The position numbers and the translations under genes are program-made. A stretch of DNA of 19,500 nt, taken from NCBI GenBank assembly GCA_017521875.1, contig JAFXBH010000290.1, positions 1 through 19,500 on the forward strand, given 5' to 3'. The notes under the pieces are model-generated. The model worked only from the letters and a program-made list of their open reading frames with translations, was not told where the DNA came from and searched no databases. This document shows positions 6,534-13,847 of this stretch, one piece after another. The stretch is from Oscillospiraceae bacterium. GTDB lineage: Bacteria; Bacillota; Clostridia; Oscillospirales; Oscillospiraceae. Within the stretch, counting starts at the first letter, position 1; each line of letters starts with the position of its first letter.

Positions 6534-7262
6534 TTAGTCGTTTCTTCTGCGACCGCCAAAGAGAATGATCAATCGCAACAACTGAGCAGCAGCCACAGCA
6601 ACGGCAGCCACATAGGTCATAGCCGCAGCGGTGAGGGTTTTTCTTGCGCCTCGTTGCTCATCTTCGGTCAGAATTTGTGCATCTTCAATGGCGCGCATAG
6701 CCCTGCGGCTGGCATTGAATTCTACCGGCAAAGTTATTAATTGAAATACTAAACTCAATGCAAAGCAGGCAATGCCAATCTCTACCAGCACATAACCCAA
6801 ATCGTTTTGCATGCTGCCGAATGCACCTAAAAGAATACCCAGCAAGATCAAAGGCATGGCCAGCCGGGAGCCAATGTTGGTTACGGGAATAATAGCTGCG
6901 CGGATCTTAATGGGAAAGTAATTCCGGGCATACTGTACTGCGTGACCGGCTTCGTGGCAGGCAACGCCGATGGCGGCAGTAGAGGTGCTGTCATATACAC
7001 TGTCCGACAGGCGGATCACATTGGCTTTTGGATCGTAATGGTCTGTCAGATTGCCGGATACCCGTTCAATGCGAACATTACTTACCCCATTGGCCCGTAA
7101 AACACGCTCCGCGGCATCTCTGCCGGTGATACGGCGGATGGAGATTTGCTTGGAGTACCTTTGAAAGGTACGATTAACACCGGCACTTGCCAACAAGGCC
7201 AGCAGAAAACAGGGAAGTACAATGTATATATACGTCCAGTCAAAACCGTAATAATAAGGCAT
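6534..7262 (-). CDS. yugP: YugP-family zinc metallopeptidase
   Basis: A 242-residue integral membrane protease of the YugP (Zn_peptidase_2) family. One N-terminal span (about 10-28) is followed by a cytosolic-looking segment with the family motif 'GNLTDHYDP' (70-78) and the zinc-binding, catalytic 'HEAGH' (103-107). A further zinc ligand is probably the Glu of 'LPVEFNASRRA'. Two or more hydrophobic segments lie between and after these motifs. The protein ends in a basic RRRND tail. Substrates of the family are not established; membrane protein turnover is a guess based on topology. A perfect AAAGGAGG stands about six bases before the ATG. It forms a single-gene unit, divergent from the PAP2 operon. 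Confidence 0.93.
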   Translation of the reverse strand: MPYYYGFDWTYIYIVLPCFLLALLASAGVNRTFQRYSKQISIRRITGRDAAERVLRANGVSNVRIERVSGNLTDHYDPKANVIRLSDSVYDSTSTAAIGVACHEAGHAVQYARNYFPIKIRAAIIPVTNIGSRLAMPLILLGILLGAFGSMQNDLGYVLVEIGIACFALSLVFQLITLPVEFNASRRAMRAIEDAQILTEDEQRGARKTLTAAAMTYVAAVAVAAAQLLRLIILFGGRRRND

Positions 7263-7291
7263 AGAAAACCTCCTTTAATTTGTTTTACTCT

Positions 7292-7319
7292 AGTATACCC
7301 CTTTTTTACAAAAAAGCAA
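7292..7319 (-). promoter_or_regulatory. Probable promoter of the YugP-like gene
   Basis: On the minus strand TTGCTT (7319-7314), a 16-base spacer containing A6 and T4 tracts, and TATACT (7297-7292). It lies about 30 bases before the AAAGGAGG ribosome site. The spacer is one base short of ideal. Confidence 0.6.
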
Positions 7320-7338
7320 GGGAGAACAAAGGGTCGAC

Positions 7339-7367
7339 TTTACTTTTTTGCACTGCCTGTGTATAAT
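7339..7367 (+). promoter_or_regulatory. Probable promoter of the PAP2-hydrolase-nrdG-dut operon
   Basis: TTTACT (7339-7344), a 17-base spacer, and a perfect TATAAT (7362-7367), with transcription expected near 7374. The -35 box is weak (four of six consensus bases), the -10 ideal. Confidence 0.65.
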
Positions 7368-7396
7368 ATTTCCATAATGATTTCCGGAGGTGGATT

Positions 7397-8314
7397 ATGG
7401 AATTTTTATATATACTGGAAAAGATCCGCGTGCCGGTGATCAATGAATTTATGCTCTTGATCACAACTTTGGGCGAGGAAACCGCCTTTTTGATGATTGC
7501 CATGATTCTCTTCTGGTGTGTAGACAAATATGTGGGTTATTATACGCTTTCGGTAGGCTTTATTGGTACCATAGGAAATCAGTTTCTGAAACTGTGGTTC
7601 CGGATTCCGCGGCCCTGGGTGTTGGATGAGAATTTTACCATTTTGGAACAGGCGAAGGAAGCGGCATCCGGATACAGTTTTCCCAGCGGTCACACCCAAA
7701 GCGCGGTTGGAACATTCGGTTCTATTGCCTATACCACCAAAAAGAACTCTATCCGTTGGGTTGCAATTGTGATTGCTTTTCTGGTTGCTTTTTCCAGAAT
7801 GTATATCGGTGTCCACACCCCTTTGGATGTAGGTGTTTCTGTGGTGATTGCTGTTGCCTTAATCGTTGTGCTTCGGCCTTTGGTCCTTGGGTGCAACCAT
7901 AAATATATTCCTGTGTTGTTGGGCGTCATGCTGGTGCTGGCAGCGGGCTTTCTTTGCTTTGTTGAATTCTATCATTTTCCAGCAGATATAGATCCGCATA
8001 ATTATCAGTCCGGCTTCAAGAATGCGTATACGCTGCTTGGCGCGCTGCTTGGTATGATATGTGTGTATATTGCAGACGAAAAGTGGATAAAGTTTTCCAC
8101 AAAGGCAGTTTGGTGGGCCCAGGTTTTGAAAGTGATTTTGGGCCTTGCTCTGGTGTTACTGGTGAAAAGCGGTACAAAGGGATTGCTGAATCTGTTATTT
8201 GGAGAATTTGTTGGTCGGAGTGTTCGGTATTTTCTTGTAGTGGTGACAGCGGGCGCAGTGTGGCCGTTATCCTTCCGGTGGTTCTCACAATTGGGTCGTA
8301 AGGAGTCAAAATAA
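7397..8314 (+). CDS. Membrane-bound PAP2-family phosphatase
   Basis: A 305-residue multi-span membrane protein of the type 2 phosphatidic acid phosphatase superfamily, which removes phosphate from lipid phosphates or pyrophosphates at the membrane surface. All three active-site motifs are present: 'KLWFRIPRP' (K65 to R72-P73), 'PSGH' (96-99), and 'SRMYIGVHTPLD' (S133, R134, H140, D144). The C-terminal half (about 155-300) adds several more hydrophobic helices beyond the core domain, which makes this a long member. The substrate could be phosphatidate, phosphatidylglycerol phosphate or undecaprenyl pyrophosphate; sequence alone does not decide. CCGGAGG stands before the ATG. It is the first gene of a four-gene operon, and the next gene's ATG follows its stop with no gap. 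Confidence 0.92.
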   Translation: MEFLYILEKIRVPVINEFMLLITTLGEETAFLMIAMILFWCVDKYVGYYTLSVGFIGTIGNQFLKLWFRIPRPWVLDENFTILEQAKEAASGYSFPSGHTQSAVGTFGSIAYTTKKNSIRWVAIVIAFLVAFSRMYIGVHTPLDVGVSVVIAVALIVVLRPLVLGCNHKYIPVLLGVMLVLAAGFLCFVEFYHFPADIDPHNYQSGFKNAYTLLGALLGMICVYIADEKWIKFSTKAVWWAQVLKVILGLALVLLVKSGTKGLLNLLFGEFVGRSVRYFLVVVTAGAVWPLSFRWFSQLGRKESK

Positions 8315-9256
8315 ATGCTAATTGCGGTGTATATTCTAATAGCGGTTTTATTGCTGATTGTATTTATTGGATGGTTTACATTTTATGTGGCCTGTGTTCG
8401 CAGAAAAGAATGTGATTGGCTGAACCAAAAAGAAATTGAAGCCTCAATCTATAACAACTACTACGAACTGATCATTTCAGCAAATCGCTTTCTGCAGGAA
8501 CACAACGCACAGGAATTGCAAATTGAAAGTCACGATGGCTTACAGTTGCACGCCCACTGGGTGCCGGCAAAAAATCCCAAAGGTACGATCATTCTCGCCC
8601 ACGGCTACCGCAGCACAAAATTGGTGGATTTTAGTATGGTCTTGGAATTTTACCATAATTGGGGTATGAATTTGCTGTTACCGGATCAGCGTTGCCACGG
8701 AAAAAGCGAAGGGAAATATATCACCTTTGGCGTGAAAGAAAGCCGGGATATGGAAGACTGGATTGTCTATCATAATAACAATCTTGGAAAGTGTCCTGTG
8801 ATCTTGAGCGGCCTTTCTATGGGCGCATCCACGATGCTTTATTTGGCAGACCGGGATCTTCCGGAAAATGTCAAGGGGATTATTGCAGATTGCGGTTTTA
8901 CATCTCCTCACGCTATTATCTCCCGGGTTTTCCGTAGAGTTTTGCACTTGCCGCCCGTTCTCTGTATGTGGGCATCTGATTTATGCGCAAGAGTGTTTGC
9001 CGGATTTGGACTCAAGGATAAAGATACCAGAACCACATTGCCCAACAGTAAAGTTCCGGTTTTGATGGTACACGGGGTGAACGACGGGTTTGTGCCATGT
9101 GAGATGACGCGACAAGGTTATGCCGTATGCGCGGAACCTAAGGAGTTGTTTTTGGTGGACGGTGCGGATCACGGATTGAGTTTTTTGGTAGACGGGACCC
9201 GTTATACCCAGATTGTAATTGCGTTTTTAGAGAAATATGTGGAGGGAATCCAATGA
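8315..9256 (+). CDS. Membrane-anchored alpha/beta hydrolase
   Basis: A 313-residue alpha/beta hydrolase with an N-terminal hydrophobic anchor (about 2-26), after which the positive charges (RRK) suggest an N-terminus-out topology with the enzyme domain inside the cell. The catalytic set is complete: oxyanion 'HGYRS' (96-100), nucleophile S168 in 'GLSMGAS', acid D257 in 'HGVNDGFVP', and H286 in 'GADHGL'. The 'LLPDQRCHGKSEGKYITFG' segment (121-139) is typical of YqkD/BEM46-like hydrolases, probably acting on esters or acyl lipids; the substrate is unknown. AAGGAG nine bases before the ATG lies in the end of the PAP2 gene, and the ATG abuts the PAP2 stop. Its own stop overlaps the nrdG start by four bases. 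Confidence 0.88.
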   Translation: MLIAVYILIAVLLLIVFIGWFTFYVACVRRKECDWLNQKEIEASIYNNYYELIISANRFLQEHNAQELQIESHDGLQLHAHWVPAKNPKGTIILAHGYRSTKLVDFSMVLEFYHNWGMNLLLPDQRCHGKSEGKYITFGVKESRDMEDWIVYHNNNLGKCPVILSGLSMGASTMLYLADRDLPENVKGIIADCGFTSPHAIISRVFRRVLHLPPVLCMWASDLCARVFAGFGLKDKDTRTTLPNSKVPVLMVHGVNDGFVPCEMTRQGYAVCAEPKELFLVDGADHGLSFLVDGTRYTQIVIAFLEKYVEGIQ

Positions 9257-9801
9257 ATTACGCAACGATTAAAAATTGTGATATTGCCAATGGACCGGGG
9301 GTTCGGGTCAGCCTGTTTGTTTCTGGCTGTACCCACCGGTGCAAAGGCTGTTTCAATGAAGTTGCCTGGGATTTTCAGTACGGAGAGCCTTTTACTCAGC
9401 AAACAGTTGACTTGATTCTGCAAATGGTTGCTCCGGATTATGTGCAGGGCATCACCTTGCTTGGTGGAGAGCCCTTCGAACCCCAAAACCAGCCGGAAAT
9501 TTTGAATTTACTCCGTCAAATGAAAGAAAAATATCCCCACAAGAATGTGTGGGCTTTCTCCGGCTATCTGTTTGATCAAGAGATACTGTCTCAAAAACTG
9601 GGTCCCTGGGAGATCACCAAGGAAATTCTCGGTTATGTAGATGTGCTGGTGGATGGACGATTTGTGCTGGAAAAGAAAGATTTGAGCCTGCGTTTTCGCG
9701 GTTCCTCCAATCAGAGGATCATTGATGTGCCGGCCTCATTAAAAACGGGAGACGTTGTCCTTTGGGAAGATTGGCAGGGACACGGAAAGGGAATGAAATA
9801 A
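9253..9801 (+). CDS. nrdG: Anaerobic ribonucleotide reductase activating protein
   Basis: NrdG is the radical SAM activase that makes the glycyl radical on NrdD, the anaerobic ribonucleotide reductase. The 182-residue protein has the [4Fe-4S] motif CxxxCxxC (C26, C30, C33 in 'CTHRCKGC'), the SAM-contacting 'GGEPF' (71-75), and the family opening 'NYATIKNCDIANGPGVRVSLFVSGC'. The 'FVLEKKDLSLRFRGSSNQRIIDV' tail is also characteristic. It starts at the ATGA overlap with the hydrolase gene, so the two are translationally coupled, and its stop shares one base with the dut start. No nrdD is in the window, so the reductase must be encoded elsewhere. Its presence indicates an anaerobic lifestyle. Confidence 0.96.
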   Translation: MNYATIKNCDIANGPGVRVSLFVSGCTHRCKGCFNEVAWDFQYGEPFTQQTVDLILQMVAPDYVQGITLLGGEPFEPQNQPEILNLLRQMKEKYPHKNVWAFSGYLFDQEILSQKLGPWEITKEILGYVDVLVDGRFVLEKKDLSLRFRGSSNQRIIDVPASLKTGDVVLWEDWQGHGKGMK

Positions 9802-10238
9802 TGGATGCTATCAGAGTAAAGAAATTAAAGGAAAGGGCAATGCTGCCTACATATGGTTCTTCTGAAGCAGCAGGCGCTGACCTGTATGCTTGTTTGGAGG
9901 AAACCCTCACGATTCAACCTGGCCAGTCTGTTTTTGTGCCTACAGGTTTGGCTATGGAGATTCCTGTGGGCTACGCGGGCCTGATTTATGCCCGCAGTGG
10001 GCTTGCCTGTAAGCGGGGATTAGCCCCTGCCAATAAGGTTGGCGTGATTGACTCCGACTACCGGGGGGAGTTTATTGTGGTGCTTTATAATCACGGAGAC
10101 ACGGCACAGGAGATTTCTCATGGAGAACGGATTGCGCAATTGGTAATCACGCCGGTATATACGCCGGGGTTTCAGGAAGTTCAGGAATTGACCGATACAG
10201 TTCGTTCTGCCGGCGGTTTCGGATCTACAGGTAAATAA
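9801..10238 (+). CDS. dut: Deoxyuridine triphosphatase (dUTPase)
   Basis: dUTPase hydrolyses dUTP to dUMP and pyrophosphate, which keeps uracil out of DNA and feeds dTMP synthesis. The 145-residue trimeric-type enzyme shows all five family motifs in order: 'AGADLYA' (24-30), 'ARSGLA' (64-69), 'GVIDSDYRGE' (81-90, with the catalytic Asp), 'GERIAQLVI' (108-116) and the glycine-rich 'RSAGGFGSTG' (135-144). The ATG at 9801 overlaps the nrdG stop by one base (TAATG) and gives the normal length; an in-frame ATG at 9762 would add residues foreign to the family. It is the last gene of the operon and a strong hairpin follows at once. Its pairing with nrdG puts two deoxynucleotide steps in one transcript. 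Confidence 0.96.
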   Translation: MDAIRVKKLKERAMLPTYGSSEAAGADLYACLEETLTIQPGQSVFVPTGLAMEIPVGYAGLIYARSGLACKRGLAPANKVGVIDSDYRGEFIVVLYNHGDTAQEISHGERIAQLVITPVYTPGFQEVQELTDTVRSAGGFGSTGK

Positions 10239-10275
10239 ACAAATACCGGGTGTAAAGAACACCCGGTATTTGTTT
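10237..10275. terminator. Bidirectional terminator between dut and glnN
   Basis: A 16-bp stem (10237-10252 with 10260-10275, core AATACCGGGTG/CACCCGGTATT) around the loop TAAAGAA, with a T6 run at its 3' end on the plus strand and TTGTTTATTT on the minus strand. It fills the whole gap between the converging dut and glnN genes. Confidence 0.93.
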
Positions 10276-10276
10276 T

Positions 10277-12361
10277 TTAGTAGAACAGCAAATCCGAATA
10301 GGTAGGGTAAGGCCAGTAACTCTTATCTGTCAAACTTTCCAAAATGTCACCCTGGGTACGGAGCATTTCCATATCTGTAATAATAACCTCTTGGTAGTAG
10401 GAGACAAGTGCCTCTTTTTCCTCGGGAATATGTACCAAATCCCGCTGCAGTCTTTCACAACACTGATACATCAGGTCAGTGGCCCGGGTTAGTTGCTGGG
10501 CAATTTGCATTTCTGCGTCGTAGGAAAGCCCCAAATCTTTTTTGGACTGAATGTCGTTACACAGATCTCTGCAGTAATGCATAGCAGCAGGCAGAATTTG
10601 ATGTAGAGTCATATCGATGCAAGTTTTTGCCTCAATATTCACCATCTTGCGATAGGCGTCCAAATGGATTTCATATCTTGCACGGAACTCTTCTTCTTTG
10701 TAAATGCCATGCTTTGTAACCAAATCAATGTTCTTCTGCTGGATATAAGTAGGCAGGCATTTTGCGGTAGTGGCATAATTGCTTAATCCGCGGCGGGCCG
10801 CTTCTTCGGTCCACTTAACAGAATAACCGTTGCCGTTGAAGATGATTCGTTGATGTTCTGTGAATGTTCTGCAGACCAATTTCTGCAAGGCGTGGTCAAA
10901 ATCTTCGGCCTGTTCCAATTCGTCTGCAAACTTGCCCAACTCCTCTGCCATAATGGTATTCAGAGCAATGTTAGGGCCGGCAATGGATTGGGAGGAGCCC
11001 AGCATACGGAACTCAAATTTATTACCTGTAAAAGCAAGGGGAGAGGTGCGGTTACGGTCGGTAGTATCTTTGGGTATGGCGGGCAAAACATCCACGCCGA
11101 TTCGCATAACGCTCTTTTCGGGATCGGTGTAGTTGGTTCCGTTGATAATGGAATTTACAACGGCGTTTAGTTCGTCACCGAGAAAGATAGAGATAATCGC
11201 AGGAGGTGCTTCGTGAGAACCAAGACGGTGATCGTTGCCGGCAGATGCGACTGTGCAGCGCAGGAAATCCTGATACTCGTCAACGCCCTTGATAAATGCG
11301 GCTAAAAACACCAAAAAGCGTGCGTTTTGCCGGGGCGTTTTGCCGGGGCTAAAGAGATTGCTGCCGGTGTCGGTAGCCAAGGACCAGTTATTGTGTTTGC
11401 CGGAACCGTTCACTCCGGCGAAAGGCTTTTCGTGAAGCAGACAGACCAGGTTGTGCTTGGCAGCACACTTTTTCATCACCATCATAATGATTTGGTTGGC
11501 ATCACAGGCGCTGTTTGCATCGGTATAGATGGGAGCAATTTCATGCTGACAGGGTGCAGTTTCGTTGTGCTTGGTCTTGGACAGAATACCCAGTCGCCAA
11601 AGTTGCTCATCCAGGTCTTGCATAAAATTGGAAACCCGGGTACGAATAGTGCCGAAATAATGGTCTTCTAATTCCTGACCTTTGGGAGGGAGCGCACCGA
11701 AGAGGGTACGGCCGGTCAGGCGTAAATCTTCCCGCTTGGCATACATATCCTTAGGCAGCAGAAAATACTCCTGTTCTGCGCCGACACAGGTTTTGATTCG
11801 CTTGGTATCGGCATCGCCAAAGAGCCGCAAAATTCTCAAGGCTTCCCGGGATACTTCGTCAATAGACCGGAGCAGAGGCGTCTTCTTATCCAGCGCTGCG
11901 CCGGTAAAGGAGAAGAAGCAAGTAGGGATATACAGACTGCCGTCTTTTACAAATGCAAATGCAGTGGGATCCCAGGCGGTGTAGCCGCGGGCCTCAAAAG
12001 TGGCGCGCAAACCGCCGGATGGGAAAGAGGATGCGTCCGGTTCACCCCGCACTAATGCTTTGCCGGAAAATTCCATAATGACCCGGCCGTCATCGGTGGG
12101 TTCGATAAAGGAATCGTGTTTTTCTGCAGTGATACCGGTCATAGGTTGGAACCAGTGGGTATAATGGGTAGCGCCTTTTTCAATGGCCCAGTCCTTCATG
12201 GCCACCGCAATTTCGTTTGCAACAGTTAATTCCAGGGGGGTACTGTCTTCAATACATTGTTTCCAAGCATGGAAAACCTCACTGCTAAGCCGTTGTTTCA
12301 TAACGGCCTCATTAAAGACATCACTGCCGAAAATCTCCGGAACATGAATTTTATGACTCAT
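10277..12361 (-). CDS. glnN: Glutamine synthetase, type III
   Basis: The enzyme makes glutamine from glutamate, ammonia and ATP. The 694-residue length and motif set are those of GSIII, the large dodecameric form common in Bacteroides and anaerobic clostridia, not of the roughly 450-residue GSI. Landmarks are 'THYTHWFQPMTG' (65-76), 'FPSGGLRATFEARGYTAWDP' (113-132), 'GAEQEYFL' (194-201), 'KHNETAPCQHEIAPIY' (264-279) and 'NGSGKHNNWSLAT' (318-330); 'GNDHRLGSHEAPPAI' follows. The start at 12361 has AAAGG about ten bases upstream. It is a single-gene unit transcribed away from the aminotransferase-kamA operon. A 16-bp palindrome overlaps its -35 box, so control shared with that operon is likely. 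Confidence 0.96.
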   Translation of the reverse strand: MSHKIHVPEIFGSDVFNEAVMKQRLSSEVFHAWKQCIEDSTPLELTVANEIAVAMKDWAIEKGATHYTHWFQPMTGITAEKHDSFIEPTDDGRVIMEFSGKALVRGEPDASSFPSGGLRATFEARGYTAWDPTAFAFVKDGSLYIPTCFFSFTGAALDKKTPLLRSIDEVSREALRILRLFGDADTKRIKTCVGAEQEYFLLPKDMYAKREDLRLTGRTLFGALPPKGQELEDHYFGTIRTRVSNFMQDLDEQLWRLGILSKTKHNETAPCQHEIAPIYTDANSACDANQIIMMVMKKCAAKHNLVCLLHEKPFAGVNGSGKHNNWSLATDTGSNLFSPGKTPRQNARFLVFLAAFIKGVDEYQDFLRCTVASAGNDHRLGSHEAPPAIISIFLGDELNAVVNSIINGTNYTDPEKSVMRIGVDVLPAIPKDTTDRNRTSPLAFTGNKFEFRMLGSSQSIAGPNIALNTIMAEELGKFADELEQAEDFDHALQKLVCRTFTEHQRIIFNGNGYSVKWTEEAARRGLSNYATTAKCLPTYIQQKNIDLVTKHGIYKEEEFRARYEIHLDAYRKMVNIEAKTCIDMTLHQILPAAMHYCRDLCNDIQSKKDLGLSYDAEMQIAQQLTRATDLMYQCCERLQRDLVHIPEEKEALVSYYQEVIITDMEMLRTQGDILESLTDKSYWPYPTYSDLLFY

Positions 12362-12415
12362 TTTGACTCATCCTTTCAAAATGAAATGATATAAACAAAA
12401 ACATCTGCTGACTAG

Positions 12416-12444
12416 ATTTTATGCTATCATCGAGAAAAAAGCAA
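12416..12444 (-). promoter_or_regulatory. Probable promoter of glnN
   Basis: On the minus strand TTGCTT (12444-12439), a 17-base spacer, and TAAAAT (12421-12416). Transcription would begin near 12409, about 48 bases before the glnN start. The -35 box overlaps one arm of the palindrome at 12441-12456. Confidence 0.65.
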
Positions 12445-12456
12445 GATATATCTTGC
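12441..12456. promoter_or_regulatory. Perfect 16-bp palindrome, candidate operator shared by glnN and the aminotransferase-kamA operon
   Basis: GCAAGATATATCTTGC is fully self-complementary and is flanked by A6 on the left and GT6 on the right. Its two TTGC ends form part of the -35 boxes of both divergent promoters (TTGCTT minus, TTGCGT plus). That position fits a dimeric repressor site better than a terminator, since neither neighbouring gene ends here. It does not match the TnrA/GlnR-type TGTNA-N7-TNACA consensus, so the regulator is unknown. Confidence 0.6.
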
Positions 12457-12481
12457 GTTTTTTATGAAAAGGGTGTATAGT
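12453..12481 (+). promoter_or_regulatory. Probable promoter of the aminotransferase-kamA operon
   Basis: TTGCGT (12453-12458), a 17-base spacer, and TATAGT (12476-12481). Transcription would begin near 12488, about 32 bases before the start codon. The -35 box contains the right end of the palindrome. Confidence 0.7.
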
Positions 12482-12519
12482 ATCCACAGTAAATTTTGAT
12501 TATGAAATGAGGGTTACCT

Positions 12520-13797
12520 ATGACTTATCTTCAGATGTCCAGAGAAGAATTGCAAAAGGAATACGAACTTCAGCAGAAGCATTTTGCTGATTGCAAGGCG
12601 CAGAACCTGAAATTAAATATGGCTCGTGGCAAGCCCGGCGCTGCACAGTTGGATCTGGTTAGTGACATTCTTTCCTGTTTTGTAGATCCTGCCGAGTGCT
12701 TTACTGACGGCATTGACGGAAGAAATTACGGCGAATTGGCAGGCCTGCCTGTTGCCAGAAAGTATTGGGCAGATGTGCTGGGTTGTAAGCCGGAGCAGAC
12801 CTTCATTGGCGGTGCTTCCAGCCTGAACTTGATGTTCGATATTATTTCCCGTGCATTTTCTCATGGTTTGCTTCATAGCCCTCGTCCTTGGAGCAAGGAA
12901 GCGGTTGTTAAGTTCCTGTGTCCCAGTCCCGGTTATGATCGTCACTTTAAGGTCACAGAGTTCTTTGGCGCAGAACTGATTACTGTTCCTATGACTGCTA
13001 CCGGTCCTGATATGGATGTGGTGGAAGATCTGGTTAAGGATCCGCTTGTCAAGGGCATTTGGTGTGTTCCCAAGTACTCTAACCCCGATGGCATCATTTA
13101 CTCTGAAGAGACCATCAACCGTTTTGCGAACCTGAAGCCTGCTGCACCTGACTTTACCATTATGTGGGATAACGCCTATTGCGTCCACGAGTTCGAGGGC
13201 GAATATGTTCCGTTCCCGGATATCATCTCCCTATGTGAGAAGGCCGGCAATCCGGATATGGTCTACGAGTTTGCATCTACCTCCAAGATCACATTCCCCG
13301 GCGCAGGTTTCTCTGTGATCGCAACATCCGAGGCGAATATTCAGTATATTTCCGGCCTGTTTGGCGTTCAGACAATTTCTTATGATAAGATCAACCAGTT
13401 GCGTCATGTCAAATACCTGAAGGACAAGGCTCATACCCTGGAAATTATGAAAAAACATGCAACTGTTCTGGGCCCCAAGTTCGGCGTGGTTGCCGATATG
13501 CTGGACAAAGAGATTGCACCCTGCGGCTTTGCCCAGTGGAACCGTCCTATGGGTGGCTACTTCGTCAGCCTGAATACCATGCACGGCACTGCTAAGCGGG
13601 CGTTGAGTCTTTGTAAAGAGGCCGGTGTTGTGATGACATCTGCCGGCGCCACTTTCCCCTATGGAAATGATCCTCAGGACAGTAATATCCGGATTGCTCC
13701 CAGTCTGCCTCCCGTTGCAGAACTGGAAAAGGCAATGGATGTATTTTGTACCTGCCTGAAACTGGCTGCATTGGAGAAGTTACTGGAGAAGAACTAA
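12520..13797 (+). CDS. Aspartate aminotransferase-like PLP enzyme (subgroup Ic, MocR-type domain)
   Basis: A 425-residue fold-type I aminotransferase of the family once called Aminotran_MocR and now linked to aspartate aminotransferases. It lacks the GntR-type DNA-binding domain of true MocR regulators, so it is an enzyme. Landmarks are 'LNMARGKPGAAQLDL' (32-46), 'GGASSLNLMFD' (97-107), 'CPSPGYDRHF' (134-143), 'PKYSNPDG' (184-191), 'WDNAYCVHEF' (216-225, Asp217 to the pyridine nitrogen), the Schiff-base K256 in 'ASTSKITFPGAG', and a C-terminal 'SNIRIAPSLPP' with the substrate-carboxylate Arg. Codons are strongly biased (CTG, GGC, AAG), suggesting high expression. The start follows an ATGAGGG site. 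It is 50 bases ahead of kamA with no terminator between, so the enzymes may share a pathway. Confidence 0.9.
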   Translation: MTYLQMSREELQKEYELQQKHFADCKAQNLKLNMARGKPGAAQLDLVSDILSCFVDPAECFTDGIDGRNYGELAGLPVARKYWADVLGCKPEQTFIGGASSLNLMFDIISRAFSHGLLHSPRPWSKEAVVKFLCPSPGYDRHFKVTEFFGAELITVPMTATGPDMDVVEDLVKDPLVKGIWCVPKYSNPDGIIYSEETINRFANLKPAAPDFTIMWDNAYCVHEFEGEYVPFPDIISLCEKAGNPDMVYEFASTSKITFPGAGFSVIATSEANIQYISGLFGVQTISYDKINQLRHVKYLKDKAHTLEIMKKHATVLGPKFGVVADMLDKEIAPCGFAQWNRPMGGYFVSLNTMHGTAKRALSLCKEAGVVMTSAGATFPYGNDPQDSNIRIAPSLPPVAELEKAMDVFCTCLKLAALEKLLEKN

Positions 13798-13847
13798 CCG
13801 GAGTTTTATTTGCAGCGTAAAGACTATATAGCCACGGAGGAATCCCT

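Noticed and set aside
7302..7317. CTTTTTTAC-AAAAAAG inverted repeat between yugP and the PAP2 gene as an operator
   Set aside because: It is made only of short A and T runs in a promoter spacer, which is common by chance in such regions.
12441..12456. Palindrome with flanking A and T runs read as an intrinsic terminator
   Set aside because: Both neighbouring genes start, not end, on either side of it, and its arms coincide with the two -35 boxes. An operator explains the position better, although a hairpin could form in RNA from read-through.
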